From Cymodocea nodosa (taxonomy: Eukaryota > Streptophyta > Magnoliopsida > Alismatales > Cymodoceaceae): a stretch of DNA of 64,000 bases. The stretch's first letter is position 1, and every line of letters starts with the position of its first letter. The notes under the pieces are model-generated. The model was not told the origin of the DNA. It worked only from the letters and a program-made list of their open reading frames with translations, and ran no database searches. Position numbers and translations under genes: made by a program. The stretch lies in contig CM072342.1 in NCBI GenBank assembly GCA_036874045.1, positions 9,635,501-9,699,500 of the forward strand. The letters run 5' to 3'. Shown here one piece after another: positions 59,401 to 64,000 of this stretch.

Positions 59401-61692
59401 CTTCGTTTTAGACGAATACTTATCATTTAAGTCCTATAAAAACTCAAACACTTATTTATAACTCTTCGAGTTTTTGCACTTGCAAAACACATGACTGAAC
59501 ATAGAAAACTTATCTATTCATTAGTCATTTTATAAAACTTGAACAGTTATCTATCCATGCATATAAAAACTCGAACAGTTATCTAACTCTTCGATTTTCA
59601 TTACCGAATGCACATGGAAAACACGTGACAACTTAAAACATTAAAAAAAACACATGTGCAGATAACTTAACTATATGAGTTCAGATGTTTCGGATACTTA
59701 CAACCTTAACTATCTGATGCCCAGATACATTTCGGATAGTTATGAGATAATTTACCGAACATTCACTTAAGTCATGCATTAATGTTTCAACACGTGTACT
59801 TCAGGAAATAATAAAATATTCTTTAAGAATTTAAACATAATTGTCCGATACATGCAATATAACTCTCTAAAATAACAGAAAATTCGGATACTTAAGAATT
59901 AAAAACCTGCAACTTACCAATAGTTCAGAAATGTACTAAATTAACATTAATTCCTTAAAATTATGTAGATTCTTTCATTAAAGCATATAACAATGCAATT
60001 ATAACATAATGGCTTAATTCTCATATGATAAGGTAAATATTCTACAATTAACCATCATTTAACCATTAATATTATGTACTTTTTCATTCTAAACAGTTAG
60101 CCTCTAACCTTTCGAAAGATAACTTAAGTCATATTTCCAGATCATGACACATGTCCTTAGTAATTTTTATGAAAAAAGGGTATTTTGGATACTTTCAAAC
60201 CTAACTATCCAATGCTTAAACACATTTCGGATAGTTACAGTCTAACTTTTTGAAATGCAACTTAAGTCATGTATTAAGGTTTCAACATGTGTCCTTTTTT
60301 AAAAAATAATAAATTACTCTTTAAGCATTCAAAACACAACTGTCTAATACATAAAATACAACTCTCCAAAATAATAAACATTTTGGATACTTAGGAATTA
60401 AAAAGCTTATAACTCACAAACAATTCACAAATATACTTAATTAATGCTAATTCACTAGAATTATGCACATTCTTCAATTAAAGCATATAATCATGCAATT
60501 ATAACATAATGACTTAATTCTCATGTGATAAGCTAAATATTATGCAATTAACCATTATTTAACCATTAATATTATGTACTTTTTCATTCTAAATACTTCC
60601 CCCATACTTAACTTTTGCTAGTCCCTTAGCAAACTAATTAGATCTAGTTAACAAGTTTATCTAAAGTGCTAGAACTATTTCTTTTCCTTAGAAATCAGTA
60701 TTCCTTATGAAAAATATTTCTTCATTTTGCATCTTCAGAATACTAAGATTAGATTAATATAAAGATATTCTATATAATTCATTAATCTAATTTAACATTG
60801 TTCTTTCTCCTCCACTTGCAAATATTTCAAAAATACGTAAATTACATACAAAATATACTAGCATCAAATAGGTGATAGTTATACTATTAATTTTTTTTCA
60901 AACATCTATTATCCTAAATTTTCCAATATGATTTCTAGAATAAATTTCAACCGCATACAAATCAAAACACAATTCAACTTAATATGATTAAAACAAGAAA
61001 AATAATGAATTATATCTCAAATAAACAACTTTAAAAGTCTAATCTAAGATTCATACTTCAGTAATCATAAATAACATAGAATATACTTGATTCAAAAGAT
61101 ATTTGTATTTTTAATAAAACACTTTCATCTTTTTAGAATAGTATATGCATATTTTTACTTTAAAAGTTAATTTGAAAAGCTTAAATCATACAAGAGCTTT
61201 CTAGTGTACCCATATCTTGAGTTTTCAGTCAACAATCCTAGATCTGATCAAGATCTTAGGTTGTCAGATTTAAAAAGTCCTTTTTTAGGGCAACAATCCT
61301 TACATACTTATCTGCTCAAGTATAAAAGACTCGTGATCAAATAATTCAATAAACTCTCAAAGTTTTTTTTCTCTCTTTTCTCTTTTTTCTTTTCAACACA
61401 GTATATATATGTATTTCATTAATACAAATGCAATAAAACACAAATCTCATATAATCCTACTTCTAAAATCTACTGAAAAATATGAATCTATATCAATAAG
61501 CTCATACTTTTTCTGTAGTTTAATATGATTTACACATAAATCATTCTACAAGTTTAATCAATCAAATTAAATGTATCATTGATCATATGCATTTCATTTA
61601 ATCCAAAAATCAACATTTCAGCTCTTTCAGGACTTCAGATAATTTTTTGAGTTTCAGTTAAGTAATTTGATTTCCTTTTAAAATTGTAAAAC
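56495..61692 (-). mobile_element. Athila-like element C, 3' LTR and 3' region, minus strand
   Basis: The LTR occupies 56495-58044 and, after a nested solo LTR, 60096-60594. It is followed in the minus-strand reading by the polypurine tract (GTATGGGGGAAG, about 60595-60606 in reverse) and the typical Athila 3' region (60607-61692), which matches 11480-12599 of Athila A. The 3' region is then entered by another LTR at about 61693. The remaining internal parts are not seen. It is broken. Confidence 0.75.
58045..60095 (-). mobile_element. Solo Athila LTR nested in an Athila LTR
   Basis: A 2051-bp LTR, TGTTTGG...TCTAAACA in plus-strand reading, with an exact 5-bp duplication GTTAG at 58040-58044 and 60096-60100. 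It lies within the LTR of element C, in the same orientation, with no internal genes, so it is a solo LTR. Confidence 0.9.
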
Positions 61693-63391
61693 TGTTGTTT
61701 AGTTGTGAAAAGTTAAATTAGAAAACCTATATTGTTCAATCAGATCTTGTTTATTGTATATATTAATAAATTCTTTTAAGGTAACAAACAACTTTTCATA
61801 TAAATTAGATATTAAGTCTAATTTGTGTTTTTAACTGCAAGTGCATAGTGTATATTGTATTTGTGTGCAAGTACAGGTCGATCTCACAAAGATTGAGTAA
61901 GAATTATGTACAATTTTAATTTTTATACTAGAGTTTATATGTGTTTAATTAAGTACTTCGTTGAGTTACTATTAACTTAATGAACTTAGTTTGTGAAGTT
62001 ATAGCTAACTTAACGAACTAACATCGTGGACTTAAGTTAATTACACGAGCCTACCTTTCCAGTTAAATGCTGTTACTCATAGAGGAATTTGGCCATCCAT
62101 TGGGCGGTCCCACATAATGTAAATAACATTAATTAAGCTTTTTAATGTTAGTTAATCTAAGATTTGTCATTAATCAACACTAATATTCAGATATTTCGAA
62201 TATTAACTATTAAGATTTTAGCATTCTGTACGAATCAATTTAAGTAATCTATAAAACTTCTTTCTATTTTCTAAATCAACTAAACATAAAACATTCACAA
62301 TACTGATAATGATAACATTAATCACGATATAAAACAAACAATACAACACATTAATACTAAATGTAAACATAGATAATTACTTTTTTAGTATTTTTGTTTT
62401 GATAAGTTTCTAAAGGTGAACGAAAGGTGAAATATAAAAATCTCTATCAACAATAAGAACTTCGATCACTACATGCGACGTAATTACACCACTAAAAACT
62501 TAATCACTTATAATCTTACCTCCTCTCCCTATAGAATCGTGAACCAAGACTTGTAAGTTGATTTCCTCTTCAATATATTGGCATCAACCCGAAACCAAGG
62601 CTAGAAGCTTTACGATCTCTTGAGATATGACTCAATGCTTGGCGAAAATAACTTCCCTTCCTATGATGTGATCACTCCTCACAATGGTTGTTAGTCACCA
62701 TGTTTGGCTCAGAATCGACCTGACATCTGGAATGTATCCTCACAAACCTTCGATAGGTGGTGATTTTGGTGGTGTTGTGGAGCTTCAGGGAATTTCCAAT
62801 GCTTCCTGTAGTTAGCGCAGTCCTCCACCTTCACACACATACTCTTCATATTTCTCCTCTTCTTTCATATTTCTTTCAGTAGTAACTACTTCTACCTAAA
62901 TGATCAGTTGAATTTCTTTCATTCATATCAACGATGACAATTTCTTCTTCATTCTACGAGTTAATTCCTACATAATACATGTAATCATGGTTTTTCTGTA
63001 AATTTCCCGTTTCTGCAACTACTACAATGACATTTTAAAAAATAACTAGTCCATGGAGTTAGTGTAACTCAACGGACTTACTTCGTTGATTTAACTATAA
63101 AACACGTGCAATAAAGGAATAACTTATAAGCTTATGATACTAACACAACGTGCTACCTTAGTGTATATTCAAGGAACTCAACGTGTATAGTTATGTTAAC
63201 TTAACGAGTTAAACATGTGTAGCTCATGTGACATAATAAAACATTTAAATTCACATGTGCATAATTCTACTTTACGAATAAAAGGGGTATTTTAGATACT
63301 TACAAACTATAAGTATTTGAAACTTACATGCCTTTCAGATAGTTAGCATCTAACTTACCAAAAATCCACTTAAGTCATATATTAAGGTGAT
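61693..63391 (-). repeat. Athila-type LTR, minus strand, incomplete
   Basis: It begins near TGTTTAGTTGTG at about 61693-61696 within the 3' region of element C. It follows the LTR order in reverse, with the conserved block at 61835-61900 (GCAAGTGCATAGTG, then GTGCAAGTACAGGTCGATC), GAGTTA motifs and the CACATG/CACGTG-rich part near 63100-63250. The 5' end of the LTR is not present, because plus-strand Athila sequence begins at 63392. Confidence 0.7.
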
Positions 63392-64000
63392 TGTTTAGAA
63401 TGAAAAAGTGCATAATATTAATGGTTAAATGATGGTTAATTGCATAATATTTAGCTTATCATATGAGAATTAAGCCATTATGTTATAATTACATTGTTAT
63501 ATGCTTTAAAGAAAGAATCTACATAATTTCAAGGAATTAACGTTAATTAAGTATATTTTTGAACTGTTAGTGAATTACAAGTTTTTAATTCTTAAGTATC
63601 TGAATTTTTTGATGTCTAAAAGGATAAGATCTAGAGCCATTTTAGTAAAAGAATACAGAAATTACAATGCTGCAGGTGTTGAGATATCGGTACCTTCTAG
63701 AGACATTATAGGAGCTATTGAACGAATAAATCAATTAGAGCAACAACTAGAAAAACTCCAAAAGGAAGTAGATGAACTTAGGAAAAAAGACTAAATGTAT
63801 TGTTCGTCTACTTATATTTGTATTGAAAAATATCTGATTGTATGTAAATGTAAACTATTTATATAAATGAATGTTTGAATTTCAGATGTTTTTGAATTCG
63901 TGTTTGAGAATGAATGATATAATTGAGAACTGTATTGAATATTATATAACTGTTTAAAGATGTGCAAGACTGTTTAAAAGAGTTACAAATTTTTTTGAAT
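63392..64000 (+). mobile_element. Athila-like fragment D, plus strand, running off the window
   Basis: LTR start (TGTTTAGAATGAAAAAG, 63392 to about 63611), then the C-terminal part of an env-like ORF (63612-63794; RIRSRAILVKEYRN, then the coiled coil INQLEQQLEKLQKEVDELR), then the first part of the Athila 3' region to 64000. The env-like segment matches the ends of the Athila A and B env-like regions. It is a broken fragment; its right end lies outside the window. Confidence 0.75.

Overview
This window is plant nuclear DNA, almost certainly angiosperm. It is a dense nest of LTR retrotransposons around one short block of host sequence. The evidence is kilobase-long TG...CA LTRs with 5-bp target duplications, Ty3/gypsy (Athila-like) and Ty1/copia (Tork/TNT1-like and SIRE-like) coding remains, a tRNA-Asp-type and an initiator-Met-type primer site, and one intronless secreted proline-rich (hydroxyproline-rich glycoprotein type) cell-wall gene with a plant-like TATA box. 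No rRNA, tRNA gene, CRISPR or bacterial-style feature was seen. The species cannot be named from the sequence.

Layout. Positions 1-361 and 44381-45666 are old LTR-like DNA that received a minus-strand copia element (362-44380, duplication TATCT). That copia was then invaded three times: by Athila A in its RT region (2659-14862, duplication CTACA), by a 2.15-kb probable solo LTR in its integrase region (16135-18288, duplication GTGAT), and by Athila B in its 5' LTR (20592-44147, duplication TCCAC). Athila B itself holds a solo LTR in reverse orientation (25739-27592) and SIRE-type copia sequence (33145-41895). From 45667 come a diverged LTR and an AT-rich degenerate repeat (46850-48010), then about 4.3 kb of low-copy host DNA (48011-52347) with the proline-rich gene at 49756-50430. 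From 52348 to 64000 a second nest follows: a minus-strand copia piece with another copy of the 2.15-kb LTR, a SIRE LTR piece, minus-strand Athila LTRs and 3' region with a nested solo LTR, and the start of a plus-strand Athila fragment that runs off the window.

All retroelement coding regions look broken and are treated as fossils. Most notable points: (1) an extra 'env-like' ORF region downstream of pol is homologous between the Ty3/gypsy Athila elements and the Ty1/copia SIRE element; (2) the same TATTTAAAC box lies 82-96 bp upstream of that ORF in all three copies; (3) Athila A carries in its 3' region a 124-codon open fragment that looks like the C-terminal domain of a host F-box protein; (4) LTRs of three families are packed with the same kind of 10-mer, CG-NNN-AGTTA, in both orientations; (5) the proline-rich gene is built from seven 57-bp repeats.
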